From RGIG3009 sp045596745 (lineage in GTDB: Bacteria; Bacillota; Clostridia; Oscillospirales; Acutalibacteraceae): a DNA stretch of 64,000 nucleotides. Numbering within the stretch: position 1 is the stretch's first letter; each line of letters opens with the position of its first letter. Shown here piece after piece: positions 54,726-63,600 of the stretch. Both the position numbers and the translations under genes were made by a program. The notes beneath the pieces are model-generated. The model saw only the letters and a list, made by a program, of their open reading frames with translations, did no database searches and was not told the origin of the DNA. Location: the NCBI GenBank assembly GCA_045596745.1, contig JAZODA010000023.1, forward strand, positions 12,672 through 76,671. Reading direction: 5' to 3'.

Positions 54726-55433
54726 TCAAGAATGTACGATGGTACCGATATTTTCGCCGGCAACCGCGCGAACGATGTTCTCGGGCTGCTCGAGATTAAA
54801 GACGAGAATGGGAAGCTTGTTGTCGTTGCACAAGCTGGCGGCGGTGGAATCCATCACCTTCAGATCGCGGTTGAGAACGTCCATAAAGGACAGCGAATCG
54901 AACTTCACAGCGTTCGGATTCTTCTTGGGATCGCTGTCGTACACGCCGTCCACCATGCTGGCCTTGAAAATGATGTCCGCATCAATTTCCAGAGCGCGCA
55001 GAGCCGACGCCGTATCCGTCGAGAAGAACGGGTTACCGGTACCGCAACCGAACACGACAACGCGACCCTTTTCCAGATGACGCACCGCCTTGTTGCGGAT
55101 ATACGGCTCGGCAATCTCGTGCATGGCGATAGCCGTCTGCACGCGAACGGGGCAGTCAATCTGCTCTAGCGCATCCGCCAGCGCCAGCGAGTTGATGGTG
55201 GTCGCCAGCATACCCATATGGTCCGCACGGGTGCGGTCCATATCGCCGCTGGTACGACCGCGCCAGAAGTTGCCGCCGCCCACGACGATGGCAATTTCCG
55301 CACCGGCATCCACACATTCCTTGATGGAACGGCAGACACGGTTGACCGTATCAAAATTCAAACCAAAGCCCTGTTCACCGGACAGAGCTTCGCCGCTCAG
55401 TTTCAGCAATATACGTTTATACTTCGGTACCAT
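54726..55433 (-). CDS. pyrH: Uridylate kinase
   Basis: 235 residues from ATG at 55433, giving the family start MVPKYKRILLKLSGEAL; an upstream ATG lacks a ribosome site. UMP kinase of the amino-acid-kinase fold with VVGGGNFWRG and GCGTGNPFFSTDTASALRA. It is the first gene of the long operon that runs at least to rlmD. Confidence 0.96.
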   Translation of the reverse strand: MVPKYKRILLKLSGEALSGEQGFGLNFDTVNRVCRSIKECVDAGAEIAIVVGGGNFWRGRTSGDMDRTRADHMGMLATTINSLALADALEQIDCPVRVQTAIAMHEIAEPYIRNKAVRHLEKGRVVVFGCGTGNPFFSTDTASALRALEIDADIIFKASMVDGVYDSDPKKNPNAVKFDSLSFMDVLNRDLKVMDSTAASLCNDNKLPILVFNLEQPENIVRAVAGENIGTIVHS

Positions 55434-55470
55434 GCTTTCCACTCTCATTTCTACATCATATTCTTGTTAT

Positions 55471-55500
55471 ATTCTACTATAAACCGTTACCGCTTGTAAA
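55471..55500 (-). promoter_or_regulatory. Possible promoter of the pyrH-to-rlmD operon
   Basis: On the minus strand, TTTACA (55495-55500), 18 bases, TAGAAT (55471-55476). No other promoter is evident in the gaps of the operon. Confidence 0.45.
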
Positions 55501-55539
55501 GAGAAAACCGAAAATTAACTGGTATTTTTCTGCAACTTA

Positions 55540-55548
55540 TGCTATACT
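55540..55548 (+). promoter_or_regulatory. Extended -10 promoter of queH
   Basis: TGCTATACT, an extended -10 element, about 30 bases before the queH start codon; the -35 region (TGGTAT) is weak. Confidence 0.5.
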
Positions 55549-55577
55549 GAAAAAAACGCTTTACGGAGGTGTCGTCC

Positions 55578-56114
55578 GTGTCGGATTGCCTGCTTCATAT
55601 TTGCTGTGCCCCCTGCGCCATTCGTTGTATTGAAACGCTGCGCGATGAGGGCATCGAACCGGTTGGCTATTGGTACAATCCCAACATCCACCCCTACACC
55701 GAATACCGCAGCCGCAAGACAACACTGCAGGACTACGCCGCCTCTGTGAATATGAAATTGATTGTCAACGACGACTACGGTCTGCGCTCTTTTGTACGGG
55801 CGATTTACCCCGAACTGGAAGACCGCTGCGAGACCTGCTACCGTCTGCGGATGGAGGAAACCGCTCGCTTCGCCGCCGAAAACGGCTTTGCCCGTTTCAC
55901 CACCACGCTGCTCATCAGCCCGTATCAGAACCACGAGCTGCTCATCCGCACGGCAGAAGAAGCGGCGGCGCGCCACGGCGTGGAATTTCTCTACCGTGAC
56001 TTCCGCCCCACCTTCCGCGAAGGGCAGCAAAAAGCCCGCGGAGGCGGGCTGTATATGCAGAAATATTGTGGCTGTGTCTTCAGCGAAGAAGAACGCTATC
56101 GCAAGAAGAAATAA
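55578..56114 (+). CDS. queH: Epoxyqueuosine reductase QueH
   Basis: 178 residues from GTG at 55578, seven bases after GGAGGT; an earlier GTG is inside the ribosome site. Catalyses the last step of queuosine synthesis in tRNA by an iron-sulfur, cobalamin-independent route. The cysteines are arranged as HICCAPC near the N-terminus, RCETCYRLR mid-protein and YCGCVFSEEERY at the C-terminus. It overlaps the convergent PPTase gene by 35 bases. Confidence 0.93.
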   Translation: MSDCLLHICCAPCAIRCIETLRDEGIEPVGYWYNPNIHPYTEYRSRKTTLQDYAASVNMKLIVNDDYGLRSFVRAIYPELEDRCETCYRLRMEETARFAAENGFARFTTTLLISPYQNHELLIRTAEEAAARHGVEFLYRDFRPTFREGQQKARGGGLYMQKYCGCVFSEEERYRKKK

Positions 56115-56730
56115 TCATCGGCGCATCGGGACATTCCTCGGTCGTACACACCGTCAGCACGTGTCCCGGCAGTGCGTATTCCCGCAGCTTCCACGGTGTT
56201 GGTGCAGACAGCACGCCGTCCTGCACCACATTTATCGTACTCACCCCGGCAAGCCCACAGCCGACAGCCTTTAAGACGCTTTCTTTGGCGGCCCACACGC
56301 GGCAAAACGCCGTCGGGCGTTCCTCGTTTGACCGAGCCGCCAGCCACTGCTGTTCTTCGGCGGTGCAGTACCGCTCGATGAGCGACGCGCGGACATCGCG
56401 TATTTCCTGTACATCCACCCCGTTCGGCTGCTCTGCCAGCACGCACACCGCGTACCGACCGCTGTGTGACAGGCTGATGGCATACTGCGGTACATCCCGC
56501 AAAAACGGTTTACCCCGCTCATCCCGAGCAAGCACGGTGTTCCACTCACGCAGACCCACCGTCTGCAAGCACGCGTCCAGCGCCACCGCCGCACACAAGC
56601 TGCGGCAACGATCGGCTTTGTCGGCAAGGCGCAGCACTCGCTCGCGCCGCTCTTCGGATACGGCGTTCAGCACGGCATCAAACACCGATTGCTCACGAAC
56701 CGCATCCGTATGTACCACCGCAACGACCAC
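56080..56730 (-). CDS. 4'-phosphopantetheinyl transferase (Sfp type)
   Basis: 216 residues from GTG at 56730, six bases after GGAGGG. Attaches phosphopantetheine to carrier proteins. The family motifs are present as LSHSGRYAVCVLA, PNGVDVQ and WAAKESVLKA. In Sfp the second motif is GVDxE with the Glu binding magnesium; here it is Gln. About 216 residues fits the Sfp class. No polyketide or nonribosomal peptide genes are nearby. Confidence 0.87.
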   Translation of the reverse strand: MVVAVVHTDAVREQSVFDAVLNAVSEERRERVLRLADKADRCRSLCAAVALDACLQTVGLREWNTVLARDERGKPFLRDVPQYAISLSHSGRYAVCVLAEQPNGVDVQEIRDVRASLIERYCTAEEQQWLAARSNEERPTAFCRVWAAKESVLKAVGCGLAGVSTINVVQDGVLSAPTPWKLREYALPGHVLTVCTTEECPDAPMIISSCDSVLLR

Positions 56731-56760
56731 CGTTATCCCTCCTATCCGTCTGATAGGTTC

Positions 56761-56789
56761 AGTATACCGCACTTTCCCTATTTTGTCCA
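56761..56789 (-). promoter_or_regulatory. Promoter of the PPTase gene
   Basis: On the minus strand, TGGACA (56784-56789), 17 bases, TATACT (56761-56766). Confidence 0.55.
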
Positions 56790-56807
56790 GTTGGAGGTTA
56801 TCAGATT

Positions 56808-57305
56808 ATGCAACGAATTGCCCGATTTGAACACGTGTCCCCCGCCCGCTTTGCCGCAGACTGGGAAGATGCTTTCGGCACAACCGTCATTCCGCCGCTG
56901 CCGGCGCTGCCCCGCCGCGCCACCGCCGGTTCGGCAGGCTACGATTTTCGCATCCCGTGCGATTTGACCATCGCCCCCGGCGAGACGGTGAAAATCCCCA
57001 CCGGCATCCGCGCATGTATGGCGGAGGGCTGGGTGCTGCAGATTTATCCTCGCAGCGGTCTCGGTTTCAAGTTCCGTCTGCAGCTTAACAACACCGTCGG
57101 CATCATCGACAGCGACTATTACTATTCCGATAACGAAGGTCATATTCTGATTAAAGTCACCAACGCCGGCACCGAGGGCAAGACACTGTCTCTCAAGGCA
57201 GGCGACGGCTTTGCACAGGGTATTTTTATGCCGTTCGGCATCACGGAAGATGACGATGTTACCGCCGTACGCAACGGTGGTTTCGGCAGCACCGGCGGCG
57301 CATAA
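56808..57305 (+). CDS. dut: dUTP diphosphatase
   Basis: 165 residues from ATG after TTGGAGGT. Hydrolyses dUTP to dUMP. The five trimeric dUTPase motifs are visible: SAGYD, PRSGLGFK, NTVGIIDSDYY, GDGFAQGIF and RNGGFGSTG. The motif 3 catalytic Asp is retained. An N-terminal extension of about 40 residues precedes motif 1. Confidence 0.96.
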   Translation: MQRIARFEHVSPARFAADWEDAFGTTVIPPLPALPRRATAGSAGYDFRIPCDLTIAPGETVKIPTGIRACMAEGWVLQIYPRSGLGFKFRLQLNNTVGIIDSDYYYSDNEGHILIKVTNAGTEGKTLSLKAGDGFAQGIFMPFGITEDDDVTAVRNGGFGSTGGA

Positions 57306-57335
57306 AGTTTTTCTCGCCTTTTTTCGCGAAATCTA

Positions 57336-57364
57336 TTGCAATTTGCCGCCAAATATGCTAAAAA
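57336..57364 (+). promoter_or_regulatory. Promoter of the ABC exporter operon
   Basis: TTGCAA (57336-57341), 17 bases, TAAAAA (57359-57364) preceded by TGC (extended -10). Confidence 0.5.
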
Positions 57365-57414
57365 GTGCTTGTCAACACCCATCCGTTTGTAAGTTTGAAA
57401 GGTGTGAGTCGCAT

Positions 57415-59649
57415 ATGACGATTGACAACGCTTTACGAAACAAGCCGATTCCCGAAGCACTGATTACCCGACTGAAATCGGCAATGGAATCCGATGAATA
57501 TGCAAAGATCATCCTCGTTGGTGATCTTCTGCTTAACGCAACTTATGGTAACACGGCGCTGGTCATCACCGACCGCCGTGTGCTTTGCGTGGCGGAAGAA
57601 TCGACCGATGAGGATTTTTCTTTACCGCTCACCGAGCTGCGCCACGTCAAGGTCAGCCGCCTGTATGGCAACGCGCTCTTGCGTCTGAATCACCGCAACG
57701 TGTTCCGCTGCACCTTTGTGATGGTGGTCATCCTCGAAGCGGTGGAATCCTATCTCCGCGCACTGATGGACGGCAAAGACGCTGTCGAAGCGCTGGAGAT
57801 TGTGCAAACGGCACTGGATAAAGAGCGCGCCGTCTGCCCGAAGTGCGGCCGCGTGCTGCTGCGCCCCGGTGCGGACTGCGTCAACTGTATGAGCAAGGGG
57901 CACCTGCTCAAGCGTCTGTGGTCGTATATGGCACCGCAGAAGTGGCGTCTGCTGCTTTGCATCTTCCTGTCGATGTTCACCACCGCCATGGCACTCGTGC
58001 CGCCCTACATCACCAAGACGCTGGTCGATGACGTTATCCCCAACCGCGACGAGGGCGCGCTGATTGTTCTGGTTGTGATTCTGCTGTCCGTCTATTTGCT
58101 GCAAAACGTAAGCGGCACGTTCCGCTCCTATTTTATGCGTATCGCAGGCGACCACTTCCTCACCGATATGCGCAACGACATCTACCGCAAAGCGCAGTAT
58201 CTGCCTGCCCGCTTCTACGACAAGACCAGCACAGGCTCGATTTTCTCCCGTATCAGCGGCGACACGCAAACGCTTAACAACTTCACCCTGCGTATGGCGC
58301 AGGATGCCATCGTCCAGTTCTTCACGATGATCGGTATTATGATTATTATGTTCTCGATGAACTGGAAGCTGACGCTGCTCTCCCTCATCCCCGTGCCGTT
58401 TGTGGCAATCGGCTCCCGCATTTTCGCCAAGAAAATCAAGCCGGTTTACCAGCGCACGTGGATTAAATGGTCGGCGGTCACCGCCATTATGTCGGACACC
58501 CTGCCTGCCAACCGCGTCATCAAATCCTTTACCGGCGAAAAACGCACGGTAGATAACTTTGTGAAGTACAACAACGTGTGGTTGCAGGAAGACCGCAACG
58601 CCGCCATGGCAGCCGGTATCTTCCCCCACACCGTCACCTTCTTTGTCACCTGCGGTTCGCTGCTCATCTGGTGGGTTGGCGGCTTGTGGGCGATGGATGA
58701 CAGCCAGGGCACGACCCTCGGTCTGCTTGTCTCTTTCATCTCCTATGCCTCGATGTTCTACAACCCCGTCAACTTCTTCGCAGGTCTGTCCGACAGCTAT
58801 CAGCAGGCACTGACCTCGGCGGAGCGACTGTTGGATATTCTCGACGCCGAACCCGAACACGACTTCGGCCGCGGCAACAAGCTGGCATCGATGGAAGGTC
58901 GCATCGAATTCCGCAACGTCACCTTCTCGTTCGACAAGAGCAAGAAAACGCTGGATAATATCAACCTCACCATCGAACCCGGTGACATCGTCGGTATCGT
59001 CGGTACAACCGGTTCGGGTAAGAGTACGCTTATCAACCTGCTGATGCGTTTCTACGACCATTATGACGGTGAAATTCTGGTCGACGGCACCGACATCCGC
59101 CAGATTGACCTGGAATACTACCGCTCCCGCATCGGCTTTGTGCAGCAAGAACCGCTGATGTTCCACGACACCGTGTTCAGCAACATCGCCTTCTCCGACC
59201 CGGATGCTCCGGTCGAAGCGGTGATGCATGCGGCGGACGTTGCCAACGCCCACGACTTTATCGTGCGTCTCCCCGACGCGTACGACACCGTGCTTGGCGA
59301 ACGCGGCACCGGTTTGTCGGGCGGCGAGCGTCAGCGCTTGTCCATCGCCCGCGCCGTGCTGAAGAACCCCTCCATGCTGGTGTTTGACGAAGCCACCGCC
59401 TCGGTGGACAGCGAAACCGAGCATCTCATTCAGGGCGCTATCGAGCGATTGATTCACGGTCGCACCACCCTGATGATTGCCCACCGCCTGTCCACGTTGC
59501 GCAAGGCCAACAAGATTGTGGTGGTCGACAAGGGTCGCATCATCGAATGCGGCACGCCCGAGGAACTGATGGCGATGAAGGGTAAGTACTACCGCCTGAT
59601 TCAGATTCAGAACACCAGCGGTCGTGACGAAATCAACCTTGACGAATGA
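57415..59649 (+). CDS. ABC exporter fused to N-terminal PH-like and zinc-ribbon domains
   Basis: 744 residues from ATG at 57415. Residues about 1-135 look like a bacterial PH domain (VITDRRVLCVAEESTDEDFSLPLTELRHVKVSRL). Residues 141-158 form a zinc ribbon (CPKC and CVNC). A six-helix exporter transmembrane domain spans about 170-490. The ATPase has GTTGSGKST (Walker A), LSGGERQRL (signature) and LVFDEATAS (Walker B). The DUF1854 protein follows ten bases later. Similar exporter-DUF1854 pairs are known, in some bacteria near cyanophycin genes; the substrate here is unknown. Confidence 0.92.
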   Translation: MTIDNALRNKPIPEALITRLKSAMESDEYAKIILVGDLLLNATYGNTALVITDRRVLCVAEESTDEDFSLPLTELRHVKVSRLYGNALLRLNHRNVFRCTFVMVVILEAVESYLRALMDGKDAVEALEIVQTALDKERAVCPKCGRVLLRPGADCVNCMSKGHLLKRLWSYMAPQKWRLLLCIFLSMFTTAMALVPPYITKTLVDDVIPNRDEGALIVLVVILLSVYLLQNVSGTFRSYFMRIAGDHFLTDMRNDIYRKAQYLPARFYDKTSTGSIFSRISGDTQTLNNFTLRMAQDAIVQFFTMIGIMIIMFSMNWKLTLLSLIPVPFVAIGSRIFAKKIKPVYQRTWIKWSAVTAIMSDTLPANRVIKSFTGEKRTVDNFVKYNNVWLQEDRNAAMAAGIFPHTVTFFVTCGSLLIWWVGGLWAMDDSQGTTLGLLVSFISYASMFYNPVNFFAGLSDSYQQALTSAERLLDILDAEPEHDFGRGNKLASMEGRIEFRNVTFSFDKSKKTLDNINLTIEPGDIVGIVGTTGSGKSTLINLLMRFYDHYDGEILVDGTDIRQIDLEYYRSRIGFVQQEPLMFHDTVFSNIAFSDPDAPVEAVMHAADVANAHDFIVRLPDAYDTVLGERGTGLSGGERQRLSIARAVLKNPSMLVFDEATASVDSETEHLIQGAIERLIHGRTTLMIAHRLSTLRKANKIVVVDKGRIIECGTPEELMAMKGKYYRLIQIQNTSGRDEINLDE

Positions 59650-59658
59650 GGTGACGGT

Positions 59659-60144
59659 ATGGAACGTATCTATATTGAAAACGACAACGCCCGCATCACC
59701 AAACGGGAGGGCGATTTCCATCTGGATGTGGAGCTGTACTCCGGCGAAACGTTTGAAAACGTGGAAGCCAGACGCCTGTTCCCCACCACCGGTGGCGACC
59801 GTTATATCACCCTGCTGAACGAAGAGGGACACGAGGTCGCCGTTATCCGCAACCTTGCGACCTTGATGCCCGAATCCGCGGCGGCGGTGCGCGAGGCGCT
59901 GGAAGAGTATTACCTCATCCCCCGCATCCGCGCCATCTTGAATGTCGATATCAAGCCGTCCGGCATCATCATCACCGCCGAGACCGACCACGGTATCTGT
60001 GAGCTGAAAATGCAAAGCCGCGCCCACGATATCAAGGTGCTGTTTGACAACCGCGTGTTGATTCGCGATTCCAGCGACAACCGCTACGAAGTCCCCGATT
60101 ATACTCAGCTTGACCGCAAAAGCCGCGACGGCTTATTACTGTAA
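59659..60144 (+). CDS. DUF1854 protein, partner of the ABC exporter
   Basis: 161 residues from ATG after GAGGTGACGGT. A soluble protein with the DUF1854 pattern (VEARRLFPTTGGDRYITLLNEEGHEVAVI, and EEYYLIPRIRAILNV). Known members occur almost always beside an ABC exporter of this type. It is likely cytoplasmic and acts with it, but no mechanism is established. It is part of the exporter-DUF1854-darA transcript. Confidence 0.88.
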   Translation: MERIYIENDNARITKREGDFHLDVELYSGETFENVEARRLFPTTGGDRYITLLNEEGHEVAVIRNLATLMPESAAAVREALEEYYLIPRIRAILNVDIKPSGIIITAETDHGICELKMQSRAHDIKVLFDNRVLIRDSSDNRYEVPDYTQLDRKSRDGLLL

Positions 60145-60157
60145 AGGAGATGCACTT

Positions 60158-60484
60158 ATGAAACTCATTCTTGCTATCATTAACAACGATGACGCCGCCA
60201 GCGTCGCCGCCTCGCTGACCGAAGCGGGCTACACCATCACCAAGCTGTCTACCACCGGCGGCTTCCTGCACGCAGGCAACACCACACTGCTCATCGGTGC
60301 CGAAGAGGATGCCGTGGAGCGCGCTTGCGACATCATTCGAAGCGGAAGCTTCACCCGCACAAAGAAAGTGCCCACCAGTGCCTCGTTCGGCAAGGGCCTC
60401 GGCCCCGGTGCCCGTCAGGTGGAAACCGAAGTCAAGGGCGCTACCGTGTTTGTGCTGAGCGTCGACAGCTTCGAGAAAATGTAA
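60158..60484 (+). CDS. darA: PII-like cyclic-di-AMP receptor (DUF970)
   Basis: 108 residues from ATG at 60158 after AAAGGAG. MKLILAIINNDDAASVAASLTE and LSTTGGFLHAGNTTLLIGAEED are the DarA/PstA hallmarks; the second lies at the c-di-AMP-binding loop region. A small trimeric cytoplasmic sensor. Location after an exporter-DUF1854 pair is notable because DarA has no firmly known target. Confidence 0.93.
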   Translation: MKLILAIINNDDAASVAASLTEAGYTITKLSTTGGFLHAGNTTLLIGAEEDAVERACDIIRSGSFTRTKKVPTSASFGKGLGPGARQVETEVKGATVFVLSVDSFEKM

Positions 60485-60494
60485 TCACAAAAAG

Positions 60495-60535
60495 AAACAG
60501 CCCTTCGGAACACTTCCGAAGGGCTGTTTTTTATT
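60495..60535. terminator. Strong bidirectional terminator
   Basis: A 16-bp perfect stem (60495-60510 with 60514-60529) with a 3-base loop and T-runs on both strands. It ends the exporter operon and the convergent small-peptide operon. Confidence 0.9.
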
Positions 60536-60538
60536 GAC

Positions 60539-60658
60539 TTATACGCTCAGATCGTCGTCATTATCCTCGACGGTCGGCTCGCTTTGAACAACAGCGGCAA
60601 GCGCTTCGTCGGTGGTCAGCTCGAGCCATTCCAGCTGCGGCTTTTCGTACGTATTCAT
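60539..60658 (-). CDS. 39-residue acidic peptide with YEKP motif
   Basis: Read from ATG at 60658 with a perfect TAAGGAGGTG seven bases upstream. Starts 12 bases after the large surface-protein gene, so translation is probably coupled. It opens MNTYEKPQLEWLEL and ends in an acidic VEDNDDDLSV, with no Cys and no membrane helix. The YxxP pattern and size resemble the leader of lasso-type and related modified peptides and a broad group of unstudied small clostridial peptides. No processing enzyme is in the window, but the operon continues beyond the right edge. The function is unknown. Confidence 0.65.
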   Translation of the reverse strand: MNTYEKPQLEWLELTTDEALAAVVQSEPTVEDNDDDLSV

Positions 60659-60670
60659 AGCGACACCTCC

Positions 60671-63600
60671 TTAATACACCGGGACAACTTCGTTGTACAC
60701 GCGACCTGCCACACGAGTCTGGCCGCTGTATTCCAGCAGCTCAGCCACCGTGCAGAAGCGATAGCCCTGCTCGTACAAATCGGCAATGGCGCGCGGATAC
60801 TCCGTCGGTGCTTCGCCGTTGTGTGCGTGGATAATCCAGATAGCGCCGTCACGGGCGTAGTGCGTCAGCGACTCATACGTGACACCACCGCTCTCCTCCA
60901 GCGTATAGCCGGCGGGGAAATCACGCCAAGACACGTTACCGGTCACGATGGACAGACCCAGTTCCTTACACACGCGAACCACCGTATCGTTCGAGAGAAG
61001 CAGCGGAGGACGCATATATTCGGGCGTGACACCCAACGTCTCCTTGACAATCGCCTGCGTATCGGAGATATACTTTCTCAGTTCTTCTTCGGTACGGGCA
61101 TTCAGTTCAGCCTTGCTGTAGCCCCAGGTGTTGTTACCCCAGGTGTAGCTGCCGATTTCAAAGCCTTTATCCAGCGCATCTTTCAGCAGCGCAATCTGGC
61201 TGTCGCGCGTGCTGCTGCCCTGCGCCAGGCTCTCACCTGCGACATTCAGCGTAGCCGAGCCGCCCAGTGCATACAACGCGTCGATGATGGTCTCCATCTT
61301 GCCGGTACCATCGGTAAAGTCGGGACGGTCAAAGGTGGTGGCAATCAGCTTGAAATCCTGCGGATGCAGACGCCAGTCGTCGTCCTTGTTCGCGAGGAAC
61401 ACCGTGTTGCCAATCGTCTCGTTCACCGAATCGGTCATGCCCTTGGAGTACAAGGTAACCGTGCTCGTGCCGTCGCTGAGCACCATATAACCGCACGCGG
61501 TGTAATCACGCTCCGAAAATGCCGAACCGGGAGTCGACGTTTTCATAACCACGGTGAAATCCACGTAGCTGTCGGTATAATCCACCAGCTTCATCGTGCC
61601 GTCAGCATAAGCCGCCGCTTTCCACACACGCGTGGCAGACGGAGCCGCATCGTTGACGTTTTCCAGCGTCAGCGCCGCCGCGTTGCTGCTGCGCTTAAGC
61701 AGCGAACCGAACTCGGTAACGGTGTAGGTCTTACCGTTATACACCACGCTCAGTGTGTCTCCCTCGACATCCAGACCGTCGATGTACAGACGGTTTAAGA
61801 AGCGCAGGCCGTTCGGTTCAACGGCGTTTTCGTCGTAATACACCGACGTACCCAGCGTCTCAAAACGGAAGTTCTGGGCCTCTGTGGGCACAAATTCCGC
61901 CGTGATGACAACGCTGCCTTCCGGCAGGGCAAAGCGGAAAATATCGCCCTCACCCTCGCCGAATGCGCCGGATTCCTTGTTGAGAATTTGGCCCTGCGTG
62001 CCGTCCTCGGTAACGTAGTACAGGCTGCCGGGCTTGAGCATATAGCCGTCATCCGGAGTCACCGTCACCGTCACCATAGCGCCGGCCGCAAAGGACACCT
62101 GATTACCCACCGTGTCGGGGTCTTTCCAGGAGGACAGCGTCAGGCTGCCATGCTCCAGCTCGGGGTCAACGTACACACCCGCTTTGACAACACGGAAATC
62201 ATCGATATAGGTGTTTGCCGTGTTGGTCGCGTCGTCGTTCTTGTTAAAGCCAATCAGCCAGTTCCGATAGCTGCCGCTGAGATAGGTGGCATCGCCTTTG
62301 GTGGTTACCTTGAACGCGTAGGTCGTCCACTCGCTGCTTTCGGCAATCGCTTTGGCACCGTGCTCCAGGAATGCACTGGGATAGAAGTAAATACGCGACG
62401 CGCCGCCGCGAGCCTTAAACGTGACGAAATAGGATGTATTCGGTTCCATCTGCAAGTTGGCAAGATACGCGTCACCGATTTTGGGGTCAGCCTTGGGAAG
62501 CATCAGACAGTGGTTACCGTCGATTTCGGTATCCTCCACCACGCTGCCCTTTTGCAGTATGGTACCCCAATTGGCGTTCAAAGCACCCGTGTCTTCAAAA
62601 TCACCGCCGGTAACAATAGGAGTCACGGACGGCACCTCCTTCTGCTTAACGGTAATGCTGACGTTATCAATGTACATATCCGACTGGTTATACGGCTCGT
62701 AGCTGTTCATAAACGCGAAGAGATAGCTCGGATATGCCGTACTGTTACGAATGTTAGCGGAGGTTTTCACCTCATAGGTGACGTGCTGCCAGTTCGGCGA
62801 GCCGACAATGCTGCGCGAACCGCCGATGTTTTCAAAAATCGACTGACCCCAGAAATACACACCCGCCGTGCCTGTGCTGAGAATATCAAACTCGAACACA
62901 TAGGTCGTCAGCGGTTCCAGCATCAGGTTGGTGAAATAGTAGTCGTTAGTGGAACTCTGCGGAATAAGCAGGCAATGATTGTACTTGTTTTTCGGATCCT
63001 GAACGATGGACAGGCTCTTTATCATATTTTTGAAGTTGACCGTATACCGCGCATCGTCCGCGGCGTATTCAAACGAGCCGCCCTGGACGAAGTTGCCCTC
63101 GTGCTCCACCGACATATCCGGCTCTTGCGGCTCTTCGGGAGCTTCTTCCTCCACCTTGACAATCGAAACGTTGTCGATGTACAGCGGTGCCTCGTTGTAC
63201 GGCTCGCTCGGCTTTCGCGCAACGCCCCAAATCCAGTCGGGGTACGCGGTGTTGGAGGTGATATCCGCTGCCGTGGTCATTTCAAACGTGATGGTCGTCC
63301 ACTCGGTACAGGCAGGAATCACACGACCGCCTGCGCCCCCGGTAAACGCGTTGTTCCACAGGAACATCAGTGCCTGCGACGGCGAATACACGTCGAGCGA
63401 GAAACGATACGTCGTGCCGTTCTCCAGATAAAGCTTCTTCAGATAAAAGTCCGTGTTTGCCTCGACCTTCGGAAACATCAAGCAACGGTTGGTGCTGTCC
63501 AGCGGGTCAAGAACCAGTTTACCGCCCTGGGTCAGAATATTCTTCCAGTTGGCGGTGTACTCTGCTGCGCTTTCGGGATACTCAAAGCTACCGCCGGTAA

